DNA from: Ulota crispa
Taxonomy: Eukaryota; Streptophyta; Bryopsida; Orthotrichales; Orthotrichaceae
Assembly (NCBI GenBank): GCA_963920765.1
Contig: OY987246.1
Coordinates: 9,674,501-9,738,500 of the forward strand
DNA: 64,000 nt
Direction of reading: 5' to 3'
The stretch's first letter is position 1, and every line of letters starts with the position of its first letter. Positions 42,504 to 54,100 of the stretch are shown piece by piece. Made by a program: the position numbers and the translations under genes. The notes under the pieces were generated by a model, which saw only the letters and a program-made list of their open reading frames with translations, was not told the origin of the DNA and ran no database searches.

Positions 42504-43685
42504 CTGCACAAAATCCTCTTCCCTGTAAAAACAACCATCCAGCTATTCGGTGTCACAGTACGACAAGACATTTGCAGTGTTCGTTGAAGTACTAAACCAT
42601 ATCTAGTAGAATGAATAAAAACGGCTCATTAGCACTACCCTATAAACCTACCACTCCATCAAATCAACATCACCAAGAACGAGCTTAGACTTAACAGTAA
42701 CCGCCAAAATCATACCAAAATAAATCAGTATCGGCCAAATTGTTCAAGAAATCTTGAAATGTAACATACGGAGTCAGTATAGACAATGGCAATGCTCAAG
42801 GAGATTGTGTCTAATAATTGGCATTTTTGGCCACGGGATCTATATGCGAGCATTTCTTGTACAAGACACACACTCATGACATTTTTGGCAGGAAAACCGG
42901 ACACTATATCAATTCATCAAAAAAAACTAACTCCGATTCCTGAGTGTCAACCGTCAAAGGTCTTAGTGTCAGTGTACAACAGCCTCACTGCCTGATAACT
43001 ACCGCAGCAGCGCCTCCAGATAATACACCAAATAACGAAAGAACAACACGCAGTCGTTGCTATTGAAGCCAATAACAACCTAAACAACAATAAAAAGAAA
43101 ACCACGAACCAGACGTATAGTCTTATCACACGATCCCCGAACTCAGACACATATCCACGATATCTACGGGAGCATCAAGAACAATGAATCCGTGGAGCTG
43201 AAGAGAAAGCAACTCACACCAATAAGTTAGACGAGCTCAAAGCCACAAAGCAATGACAAAGACACGTTTTCCGAGTGCAAGCAGATCCGAATCCGATCGG
43301 GCAAATGCGGCGTCCAGTACTGCACGACTGAGTTCACTGAGTTCAGCAGCAAGGCAGGGAGGACACTGCTAAATGCACGGAGAGATCGGAGGGCGAGCGG
43401 ACAAGAAATGAAACTAGCTTGCACGCGGATCGCAACGGTAACTAAAGCAGGCCATTGGCGATCGGAGCGGGGAAGGTGGCAGCAAATTAAGCTTAAAACG
43501 TAGCATAAGCTTAATAAGGCATGCACCCGGTGTGGCGCCGATCTAGGTGGCAGTGTAGTTTTTCCTGCTGAGCTCGAATTCTCCCTCACCAGTCACCCTA
43601 TCTCCAAATAGGTAGCCAGCCTGCTCTGTCCCTTTAAAATCCCACCTTATCTCACTGTTCTCAACTTCGGTGCTACTCTAGAACT
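42504..43685 (-). promoter_or_regulatory. upstream region of the DUF1218 gene
   Basis: Sequence composition is more balanced from 43150 to 43680, consistent with a promoter and a 5' untranslated exon. An acceptor-like site (TTTTTACAG on the minus strand near 42524) just above the coding start suggests a 5' UTR intron. No protein-coding frame is supported. Confidence 0.4.
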
Positions 43686-43687
43686 TA

Positions 43688-44262
43688 CTCCCTCTGTTCC
43701 TCTAAAAGCGTCCAAAAATCTTCCTTGCAAAATAGGATTAACTGTGTGTTTAGTCTTTGTGTTAGCGACACTTGCATTGTAGAACGTTTACCAAATATAT
43801 GCAAAATCTCCAGTTTTGATGTTGCCGCTTGGGCACCCAAATTCCATACAAAAAGTATCACATTTGTATATAGTTTGTAAATGTTTCCTCCATTATTTTA
43901 GTCTTTGTGCTAGTGACACATGCATTCTAGAATTAATATACCATCTACCAAATGTATGCAAAATCTCTAGTTTTGATGTTGCCGTTTGGGCACCCAAATT
44001 TCATTCAAAAAGTACCATATTTGTGCATGTTGCTAGCTCCTCATTGTTGATGATTTAAAAATTAGTAACAACAATGATACCTCATATGGGCAAGGCCAAA
44101 CTTGCTAAGAGAGGAATGCTCCCTAATCACCTTGCCCCATGAGATCATTGAACATGACAAACACTTTTTCAATGTTTGAAATTAGCAAAAGGGAGCTTTA
44201 TAGTGGTACAATAAATGTGTCTGATTTGAAAAAATTATAAATTTTTATAGGGACAGAGGGAG
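43688..44262. mobile_element. Stowaway-like MITE, CTCCCTCTGTTCC ends
   Basis: The left end CTCCCTCTGTTCC and the right end (inverse of CTCCCTCTGTCCC) are flanked by TA at 43686-43687 and 44263-44264. CTCCCTCYGTYCC ends are typical of Stowaway MITEs. The interior contains an imperfect direct duplication of about 140 bp (43752-43890 and 43899-44030). Confidence 0.8.
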
Positions 44263-44490
44263 TAATTGTGTTCCAAAAACTGAGATTCTGATAAATTCTT
44301 GTCACCTTTTCAAGTTATCTTTTCCTTGCTCGTTTTCCTTGTTTCTGTAGGTGTACCTACTACCGGTATAAGTCAAAGAAGTTTTGGATGTGTGGACGAA
44401 GGTGACCTTCTCAACCAGAATATTTATTTTAATATAACTTGCTACACTTGCCAGAATGCAGAGCCTATGATGGCGTGGATTCCTATAGTA

Positions 44491-44665
44491 CAGTAGTGCC
44501 TCTTTAAGATGAACCTTTATAAGAAAAAAGTTTATCTAAGATGAAAGAGATGATTGTCCCTAGTGGTTGGGGAGCTACAAAAGATATGTTTGGTTACAAT
44601 GAATGCTTTTCTAACATAAAATGAATATGTTGTTCGAATACCTTCATCTTATCAAGGCACCACTG
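44491..44665. mobile_element. Tc1/mariner-like MITE, CAGTAGTGCC ends
   Basis: The left end CAGTAGTGCCTCTTTAAGAT and the right end (inverse of CAGTGGTGCCTTGATAAGAT) are flanked by TA on both sides. 175 bp, no coding frame. Confidence 0.8.
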
Positions 44666-44899
44666 TATCACGGTACAAATGCTCTTATAGATCTAAAAAA
44701 CAACAAAATAAATCTTGAGGCATACCAAAGCTCAAATAAACCACAACATAATCCAAAAGATGGAAGAAGGAAACCCTGAAGAAAATCCCATTGCCTTTGG
44801 TGCGATAGAAACAGACGATTTGAGAATCATGGGGAATGCTCCAGCGGGTTTTGCCTACCCTTTTTGTGCGTTTGTGGGATATTGTAAGTATTGGTTGTA

Positions 44900-45859
44900 A
44901 GGTAGGAGCACCCATAAGTGTTAGTTTAAGGGTTTTGAACATGATGACTATCAATAAACATCTAGCAAATTATAGGATCCTACTAGGAATAGAAAAATAA
45001 TATGTTTGCACTTTTGAATGTATTATTTGGATACTGTGAGAATGATTTGTGAATTTTTAACCCCTAAATGCCCAAGTGACCAAATTTGGATCTTTACAAA
45101 ACTTTGAAGATGAATAAAGCCTTATCAAGTCATTATTTTCAGTATTATTTTTCAATATAAGTTTGTTTTGAAATCTGCTTTCAACATCAAAAACTTGATT
45201 CTGAAAAAGAAAGTTGATGATTTTTCTACTCAAGATTTTGTACAAGGGTGTCCATTGCAATCTTGAGTTTTCAAGTGTAGAAAGATCTTAAAAAAGAGCC
45301 TTAAATACACTAGAGCTTAGAGAAAAATCCACATTAGAAATCCGTTTAAAAAAATTTAGGAGTAGATTTTAAAAACCGTAAATTGATTAGAGTTAGACAT
45401 GTAATGACCTTAAACCTCATATTTTTTTAGTGACCAACTTTTCAGATTTGACATGTGAAATGAGGATTAGAAAGCTTTAAGTCACTTTTGCAATTTTAAC
45501 ACCCTCATGTTCAAATGTTATAATTTTTCAAAGTATAAGTGATATTATTGTGTTTTCTTATCCATGTAATTTCTAGCATGTTTAGTTTAAATTTGTAAGG
45601 TTACAATTGAAAAAAACTTGATGGAAAATATGAAAATGTTGATTAATTGTTTAGTTTCATGGAAAGTTCAAGAAGCCTAGATAGGGCTTGGGCATTTAGG
45701 GGTTAAAGAGCAAACCGCCATTGCACCCATAACCAACACTAAGGTTTCATGTTCACATGTTGTACATCCTTATAATTACATCTATTTACTTTCACAAATT
45801 TTCCAAGATTTTAGAGGTGACAGTTATGGGGACACTAACGCTTATGGGTGTTCCTACCT
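44900..45859. mobile_element. MITE, AGGTAGGAGCACCC ends, with a nested TTAA element
   Basis: Ends AGGTAGGAGCACCCATAAG and the inverse of AGGTAGGAACACCCATAAGC, flanked by TA (44898-44899 and 45860-45861). It aligns along its length with 41713-42281 except that it lacks the GGAT-flanked insertion and instead carries the insertion at 45061-45702. Confidence 0.85.
45061..45702. mobile_element. nested TTAA-flanked MITE, CCCCTAAATGCCCAAG ends
   Basis: The left end CCCCTAAATGCCCAAG and the right end (inverse of CCCCTAAATGCCCAAGCC) lie directly between TTAA at 45057-45060 and TTAA at 45703-45706. The sister MITE has one TTAA at the same position (42125-42128), so insertion duplicated or was bounded by TTAA. 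TTAA targets and CCC-starting ends are hallmarks of piggyBac, and TTAA is also used by Sola3; no transposase is present to decide. Confidence 0.85.
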
Positions 45860-45867
45860 TATATATA

Positions 45868-45915
45868 GTAGGTATGGTAAAATAGTTGAAAAGGGGTGGT
45901 ACATATGAATTCCCT
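45868..45915. repeat. fragment of the 27005-27416 foldback family
   Basis: GGTATGGTAAAATAGTTG followed by GGGTGGTACATATGAATTCCC matches the outer right end of the foldback at 27370-27416. No partner end was found. Confidence 0.5.
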
Positions 45916-47011
45916 AATTTTTATCAACAATTATTGCAATAATTTTTCTTAACAACAATAAAGACTTTATAACAACAACATTGTTGCAAAAAAACAAATG
46001 GGCATTGTTTAAGCCGTAAACCATATGAAATTCCAACATATAGAAATATAATTTTTAGGATAAAGCAACTAATTGTTAAGGCAATCATTATGCACTATTT
46101 AGTGTACATGCTATTTGAATCTTTGCAGGCAAAACCTGGTGAGAGAAGGAAATTTTGTATGTTTTCCATATTAGCTTTAAAAAAAAGAAAAGAAGAAAGC
46201 GAAAGGGGCCTGCAATGGTGGTCCTAAATCACAAAAGTTACAAACAAGAAACAAGTATGTAGTGCCGAATTGTTCATCATTTTTGAATTTTCTAATTTAA
46301 GGGGCTGGCATGAAAGTTTGCTCTCTAACACCTTGGTTTTGTTTTATTTTGTGTAGCAAGTGAAAAATAAAGAATAAGGAAAATAGGATTAGGTTTTGTT
46401 GAATATTTTTCCAGTATTTGTGAGATTTGTTGACCAATCTTCTATGTTCTAACCCACCTCTTGAAAGAATTTGCATCTTCTTTTTTTGAACAATGAAGGA
46501 ATATAAGTGGGTTTCATGCATATGGAAATTTTGGTAGTTTTTGTTCATCCACTTTGAAATTAGATATTTGTGTGAAGTTTTGGAATTCTACCCTACAAAA
46601 ACCTTAGAAAAAAAGAATTGCAAAAAATTGTGCTTCAAAGAGTACAAGTATGTTTCACCTCTTTCCTAGTTTGAAATAACTGACCATTTAAGAATGACAT
46701 CATAAATTAATTAACATAAAAGTCCGTATAAAAATCACTACTGCAATTAGAACTTTGTAAAGGAAACTTTTGCTTTTGTGAAAGTTGTGATTCTCAGCGT
46801 GCAATCAAGTTCAGAATTTTTTTTGAAACATTTCACAAAATTATAATGATTAGCAGTGACATACAATAGTTAGAATATTCATGCTTTAAAGAAAAGATTA
46901 GGAATTGCTATGAGTATTTTAAAAATAGGCCAAAGTGGTAAGTTTCATGAAAATTTAAAACATACTATAAATAACTGGATTATCAAGGGCATATATCTCC
47001 ATTAGAGACAT
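45916..47011. other. AT-rich intergenic DNA, no gene seen
   Basis: No frame with support; the minus frame at 46297-46548 has no recognisable similarity. Confidence 0.45.
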
Positions 47012-47324
47012 GGGAAAATTTCATGGACATCCCTGAAGTTTGCAATGTCTAAGATACCTTTACATTTTCAGATATTACACAAATACCCTTGGACCCAAAT
47101 TTTGAGGCATTTGTTTTGTTGTGCATGCCACTTCCCTTCTTTCTGCGCACGTTGCTTTTTTTTGTTTCATTACATTCTCTTCTTCAACATTGGTCATGAA
47201 GGAAGTACAAGCATAACAAACAGATGCCTAAAAATTATGGTACAAGGGTATTTGTGTAATTTCTGAAAATGCAGGGGTATCTATGTAAATATTGCAAACT
47301 TGAGGGGTACCCATGAAATTTTCC
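47012..47324. mobile_element. foldback MITE, GGAAAATTTCATGG ends
   Basis: The arms (GGGAAAATTTCATGGACATC, GAAGTTTGCAAT, GATACCTTTACATTTTCAG, ACACAAATACCCTTG) recur inverted on the right over about 85 bp. The target duplication is not clear, so the superfamily is open. Confidence 0.75.
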
Positions 47325-48107
47325 TGCCCAAAAACCTGGTTTTTCGACACTAAAGAATTGACAGAACACACCCTGATTTCCAAACTAAGAAATATACAAA
47401 TGAAACAAATGAAGAAACAACTAAAATAAAAATCATGAAAAAATCCAGAAAAAGGAGGGGCCATAAGCAGGACATTTGAATCTGCAAGTAGTAGCACAAG
47501 CAAGGCGTCCACAACACCTTCCAACATTTCTAGCATTTTGCAGCCTCATCTTTCACTTCATCAAAACACGCAGAAACATACCGGAGCCTGTCAGCAGGAT
47601 CCACTACATCATCACTACCTCAGTATCAACATCCACATCAAATTGCCTTACCTTGCCTTGCCTCACCTGCTCCCAACAGCAATCTAAATGACTCCCATTT
47701 TTCTCTCTCAATTCTAGGCTCTAATAGCACAAATTTCTGCCCCACAAATGGGTAAAGTAACAGTATAGAAACAATCGGTCAAAACTGAAATACACATTCG
47801 CCTCAGAGAGAAAGGTTCTCACATGAGCTTCTTCTCAACTAAACCATTATATGTATCCAATAGCAGAGGAACACATGGCATCACCTTGGGCTTCAGCGAC
47901 TCCACATGGCCTCCGAATCTGTGCATAAAAACACACACCGTAGGTGCTCTGCCGGGGTGCTTCTTCCAGATTATCCAACACATTAATACGTCTACCAGGG
48001 TTTATCTAAGTGGAATTTGAGTGCATCTCACTCTTCTCGCTCCTCAAGGTTCATAAGACTTCCCCGGATTCACGGTGTCATCTTTGATGAAGCCGAGGTG
48101 GTGACTC
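47325..48107 (-). other. 3' flank of the RKP gene
   Basis: Probably 3' untranslated region of the minus-strand ligase gene in the part near 48107, then spacer. No gene is seen. Confidence 0.4.
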
Positions 48108-51100
48108 TCACCTCAGTTGCGGCGCTTTGGCGTCCCTTAGCGCTTCTGCTACGGTTCTGCTCGGGTCGTCTCCACACTGCTCGTCGTCTTCCACGCCGGG
48201 CGTCGGCAGCATGGACGAAAGCTTGACGATGGTGGAGTTGCAGAAGAAACACCGCTGGTTGTTCAGAAGATGTCTGGAGATGCAGCGCTGGCATGACTTG
48301 TGTTTGCACGGCAAGAACATTGTGTCCATTTCACCAGCATAGCAAATGGTGCACGTTTCTTCCCGGTCCATCGATGCAAAACGTCCTTGCAAATCTGTAA
48401 CCATTCCAGTAAGGATTCACTACTCTTGCGTAACACGCTATACTCAACAGAGGCTTCTTTATGTACGAAACTGGTCATTCAGTAAAACTAGACTGTTGCA
48501 AAAACCTTTTAGACAACATACATATAAAAAAATTTCCTCATAATTCGTAAGAGGTCTCCTTCCGTTCACACTATTTAAGTAAAGCACTCCACATGACACA
48601 TATGAAGAGGCTTGAAAGGCCACTGAAAGCATATGAAGACCTTAGAGGAATCACGGCAAAGATTACATTTTTTAATGTCGAATTTGAAGGTCTTGAAACA
48701 ATCAAGTTCTACCGAAAACCCTAAACAACAACCAAGCCCGTCTCAAGAGCCTCAGGGTTAGGAAGAAACCCTTTTAACAGTTGAGAACAGAATATGGTTT
48801 AGCAGCAGGCAAGAGAACACAAAGAGAAACTGATAGACACCGTAAAAGACATGGTAAGTTATTTTACCTGAGCTTGAATTCACTGAAACAAAAGCCTCCC
48901 TATTGGCCTGTTCAGCTTCCGCCTTCAGTTTCAAAACAAAGTACTTCAATTCTGATATTCTTCTGATTGAAGGATCACCTTTGAACGTCACATCCTACAA
49001 TACATAAAACAAATCCTCAAGAACAGTCCAAAAACGAACACCAACCACGGTATAAAGCACAAGATTTACACCTTATATATTATCAACCAAAAATGGCAGA
49101 AATACCCATGAAGAGATCTACAAAAGATACGGATCATTATTCAAGCAAGGAAAATGAAGTCGTGAAGACCAGAAATTACTAATGCCGCAGCTAAATCTTC
49201 AAGAACGCTAATTCAAGACAGATCACACACGCGCCAACGAATCCAACTAAGACGAAATAGTGCAACTCGTAACACCCGTGAACAAACCAAACTTAATTGA
49301 TAGCTTTACAAATATTCTAATGCATTCCTCCCTTCAAACAGTACCTCAAGTGACACCGCAAGGCCTCGTGATGTACGCATTTAAACAGGAAAAAAAGTAA
49401 AAAACATACTGACAAATAAGCTGCCTTCCTCAACATAATCGTATCCCGAACTAAGTACATAAACATTTTCGCCAAAAAAGAGCGAGCAAATAACATACAA
49501 AACTCCGTGATTGACTGGAAAAATGAAAACGGAAAACAACCCAGACATGACACAAAACCAGAGCCAAAACTGATTAGAAAAAGAGCATTAAATTTAAAGG
49601 GCGGATGTAGCATTTCATGCTATAGTAAAAGCCTAGAGTTGACACTTACCCAGCTGTAGTCCAACAGATATTGGAAGTTCGCAATCAAAGCTTCTGACGT
49701 GGCCACACCCGCCAGAACCTCTGCCATGTCACAGGCCCTGCCATCAATTTGAGCTGGGCTGCTATTCCTCAGGTTGAGCACAATTCCCACCAATGGAGCC
49801 AAGATCATCGCTCTGTTAATCTTCTCGGAAAACAGCCCCTGCTGCCTCACGCTGCTAAAAACACCACAAACGCACACCAAAATCAAAAAACTTGTGAAAA
49901 CCACGAACGTTAGACTAGACCAAAAAGGTTCAAAAGAAAACCATAAAAAAACCAACAAAACTTAAGCATTCTTAGCATCCCACATTCTCCTACCTATATG
50001 CATACCTATCAAAAAACTGCGCATCCGCACTCGATGTGGTGTGGTTCAACACAAATATGATCAGTTCACAAAGTCGGACAAGGTTGATTTCCGGCCCTTC
50101 TAAGAACGCGTGTGGCAACTCCTGAGTAAGGAACTCTAGTATCCGCTCCAAATTGCATGACAGTTCAAACATTATTGTACATTTCCTCTGCTGCAAATCC
50201 GGCACCTGCTCACACCCCCATATAAACGACAAGCATCCCGTTCAACCAACTGCAACTGAGAAGAAAGCAATCCAGGCTCAATTCGTTACCTCAAATGGCG
50301 TGATGCACACAAGAGAAGCCCAAGACCATGCCTGGTTTGACCCTCAAAGGACGCGCGACCCAGATCAGGTCGTTGCATTACTCTAAAAACAGAACACTGC
50401 TCTCTGGCCGTTAACCGTGAAGGATTAAAATATAGGAAATGAAACAAATCCACGCAATGTCTCCCAGAAAACAAAAGTACAACTCAATGCAAAATCCTCA
50501 AAATCCTCAGAGCGACTAAAACAATTTCAACACACAAACCTACAGACAACTAGAAGGGCTATGCAGAAGTAAACAGCACCAAAAATCACACAAGTCCACC
50601 ACCATACAACCGTATACCTGCAGAAAGCCCGGATGTTCCTGCATCTCCTTGATCGCCACCGCAAACTCCATAATTGTCCAATTCAACGTGTTGAAAAGCC
50701 GATTCAGAAACGACGCAAGCAGCTTCTCGTCGCTCATGCACTTCTCCTTCAGTAAACGCTGTCACCACGTTCCAACCAACATGTCAGCCCCCTCATATAG
50801 CCCCTGCACCTCACAAACACTTCTCCCCATCCTCCCACAACACCCACGCTCGCTCGACCACAACAAAACCCACGCTCCCGACACTTTACATCCCGACCCT
50901 TCCTCCCTCCCACCTGGAACTGCGGCGAGAACGACTCCCCGTGTGCCAAGCACTTCGACGCTCCGAACCCCGACCCCTTGCACAGCCGCAACAGGATGTT
51001 CGACACCGGAATCCAGAACCGATTGTCGAACGACTCCAGCAGACACCCCACCATCCCCTCTCGCGCTGCTTGATTCCGCTCGAACGCCATCATGTGCTCC

Positions 51101-54100
51101 TTGTACTGCACCAGCACCGATATCGACTGCAGCAGAATGTCCCGCACGTCCGAGTTCGCTATTCGCCCGTCGCTGAAATGCGTCACCAGAAACGTCACCT
51201 GCACGTCAAAACCACCAACCACGTCAACCTCGGAAACCTGACCACGGCTCGCGACTCGGACACCACCCGCACTCAATGTACCGGTCGCCCACCTCCACGG
51301 ACACTGACGACTGCAATCCGTCAACCACGACGCACAAACCAGGTCGGACACCTTACCAGCGGAGACAGCCCTTGCTGCAGAAGACACGACGGCGTCACGA
51401 ACGGCGGGTCGCTCCTTCGCAGCGCATGAAACGAGTCCACCTGCTCCACCAAACACCCACCTCCCGTCACGACGCCACCAAGACACGACTCTCGCAACCC
51501 ATAACCCTGCCCTCGCACGTGCTATCCCACACACACGGCTGCTACAAAGCGACCCAAGCACTGACAACCCCACCGACTCGGACTTCCCACCCGCCACGCA
51601 CCAGAGTCTCCACGTAGAACTCCGGCACGAAGCTGAACAGCGGATCTCTCTTGCTCAGCACCAACAGCAGCTGCACCAGCCACATGCACGTCGCATACAT
51701 TCCCCGCAGCTTCCACCTCGCGAACATCGTCACGCGGTACCTGCACACCCCGCGCGCTCTCCTCAGTCCGCCGCACCCACCCTTCGCATGCCCACCACTT
51801 CCCCACTCTCCCCACTCACACGAACCCAACGTCCCACCACGGCCCCGCTTGCATCCTCCTCCCGCCCCCGACGTACCATGTGCACTTCCGCACGCAGTCG
51901 ATCAAGTCCTCCCTGTACACTGCTCTCGCCTCCTTCAGCCGCTTCACGTACTCGCTCGACGGCTTCTCTCCCCGCAGCTCCCCTCGTATCTGACGATCTG
52001 TCTCCTCCAGCTGTGCGATCGACTGCATCTGGTGCTGCATGAAAAACGACGCCTGCGCCCCACCAACACGCTGTCACCACACCCTCACAAACCCCGCGCC
52101 TCTCCCACTCGCACTTCCCCGCAAATCCCCTTCCCTCCCATCCGATATGAACCTGCTCCTTCACCCTGCCTCCGACACCCAGACGCTCCAGACGACGCTA
52201 TCACGATCACCTCACTACTCTCCACCCACATCATACAAACACAGAGAAGAACATTCCTGCCCTTCCCAACTGACACCTGCACCGCTTCCCACCACCACCC
52301 CGACGCCCTCCACTGTGACCACCTTTGCATCCACGCGAGCTCTCGCCGACGTCCACTCGACCCAACCCACTCCTACTGCCACGCGCTCGTGCTCTACACC
52401 GACATTGCACTACAACCGAAAACCTCCCCACGTCCCCGCGCCCCGACTCCCGCTCACCTGCTTGAAATTCTGCGCCAGCCCCAGGTGGTACACCAGCAGC
52501 ATCACGTCCAGCAGCTCCTCCTCCCGGATCGCCTCCGACAGCTCCTTGATCGCCTTGAACCCCTGCCTCTTGTAGCTCCGCGACACCGGGCCCCCCTCCA
52601 GCCTCATGTCCACCCGCCCGCTCGAGCTCGCCTTCTCCTCCACGCATTCCTCGCAGCTCCGCCCGCTCGTGTAGCTGCTGCTCATCGGGCTGCCCGCCCT
52701 CTCGCTCACTCCACCCCCCGTGCTCGCCGCCGCCATCTTGCTCGCCACCCGCACCGGACTCTTCCCGTCACTCGCCGACCCGCTCGCCGCCACCTCCGAG
52801 CAGCACGCCGGCTTCACCTTCCCTCCGTGCCGCACCACGTTCTCCCCGTCGTCCATGCAGCTCTCCTCCCACTCCACTTCCGGCACCTCCAGTCCCACCG
52901 CAAACGTCTTCACCAGGTGGCTGAACGTCCCCCCCAGCCGAGCGAAGTCCGTCGCGCTCGAATCCTTCACGAAGATGCTCACGGGAAAGCTCCGCTTCCC
53001 CACCCTGCATGTCCCCACCCCACCCACCTCAGCGTCCTGCCAACGCCACCCTACCAATCGCTACCTCCCGACGCCCACCACACACACCACACCCACAACA
53101 CGCCCGCCTTTCCACGCGCAACAAACCACACACTCCCACCGTCCCTCTCGGGAACTCCAGAATCCACCAAACTAAGCCCTCCCATCACCTGTGCAGGAAA
53201 CCCATGCCGTTGCCGTCCCCCTTCGTCCCCTCGCCGCTCAGCTTGCCCGCCGATCCCAACCCTTCCGACAGCAGCCGCAGCAGCACGCAGTACGTCGACA
53301 CCAGCACCGAGTTGTCCGACAGCCCCGCCGGCGCCATGCTCCTGTTCGCCCCTCGGTTCTTGCACACCAGGTTCTGCAGAAACCTCCGAAACACCACGCC
53401 CGGCACCGGCTGCGCCACCTCCTCGCTCGCAGGCGGCACGAAGTGCAGCAGTCGCCCGCACAGCTCCCATTGCAACTCCTCCACCTGCGTCACCGCACCC
53501 CAGCAAGCTTCCCCGTCAGTGCGCCAATCCCACCTCCACGTCACCATTTCCGTCACAAACCACCCAAACCGCCTCCATGCATCACACGCATCCCCCACAT
53601 TCAACTTGCCACCCCAAAACATCACCACGCCCCAGCTCCACCGCCAGCACCGCTCAGGTTCCCTAACCCGAATTGCCAGCTATCCCATGCGCTTATCTCG
53701 CTACCACCACACCGGACTCTCCCAGCAAAACCAACCCCACGACACCCTTCCCGACATTTGCACCACCGCCGCTGCATCCTCCTCCCCTAACATCGGACCA
53801 CATCTGCGACCTGCCAGCTAACGCAGGCTCCCATGCTTGCCCGCCCCACCCGCCCCTCCACTCCGCCTACCTTCACGATGGCCTTCGACAGTGCCGTCGC
53901 CGCGTGCTTCATCCTGCCCTCCGAGCACATGTCCTCGCGAGACCCCGGCCACCACACCACCGGCATCAGCCCCTCCAGGTCGTTCTTGTTCGGCCCCTTG
54001 CGAGTCAGCAGCCCCTCCAGGCACGACTCGAACCCCTCCCACGTCCACCACCGCACCATGAACTCGTATCGCTCCAGCAGGTGGCACGCCACCGCCAAAT

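Noticed and set aside
44299-44496. Small frame with a hydrophobic start, like a secreted peptide
   Set aside because: It has no ATG in good context, no splice partner and no family match, and it runs into a MITE.
51651-53666. 671-codon plus-strand open frame
   Set aside because: It is antisense to RKP exons and introns in GC-rich DNA. It is Pro/His/Arg/Ser-rich without any domain, and the minus strand has a complete conserved protein.
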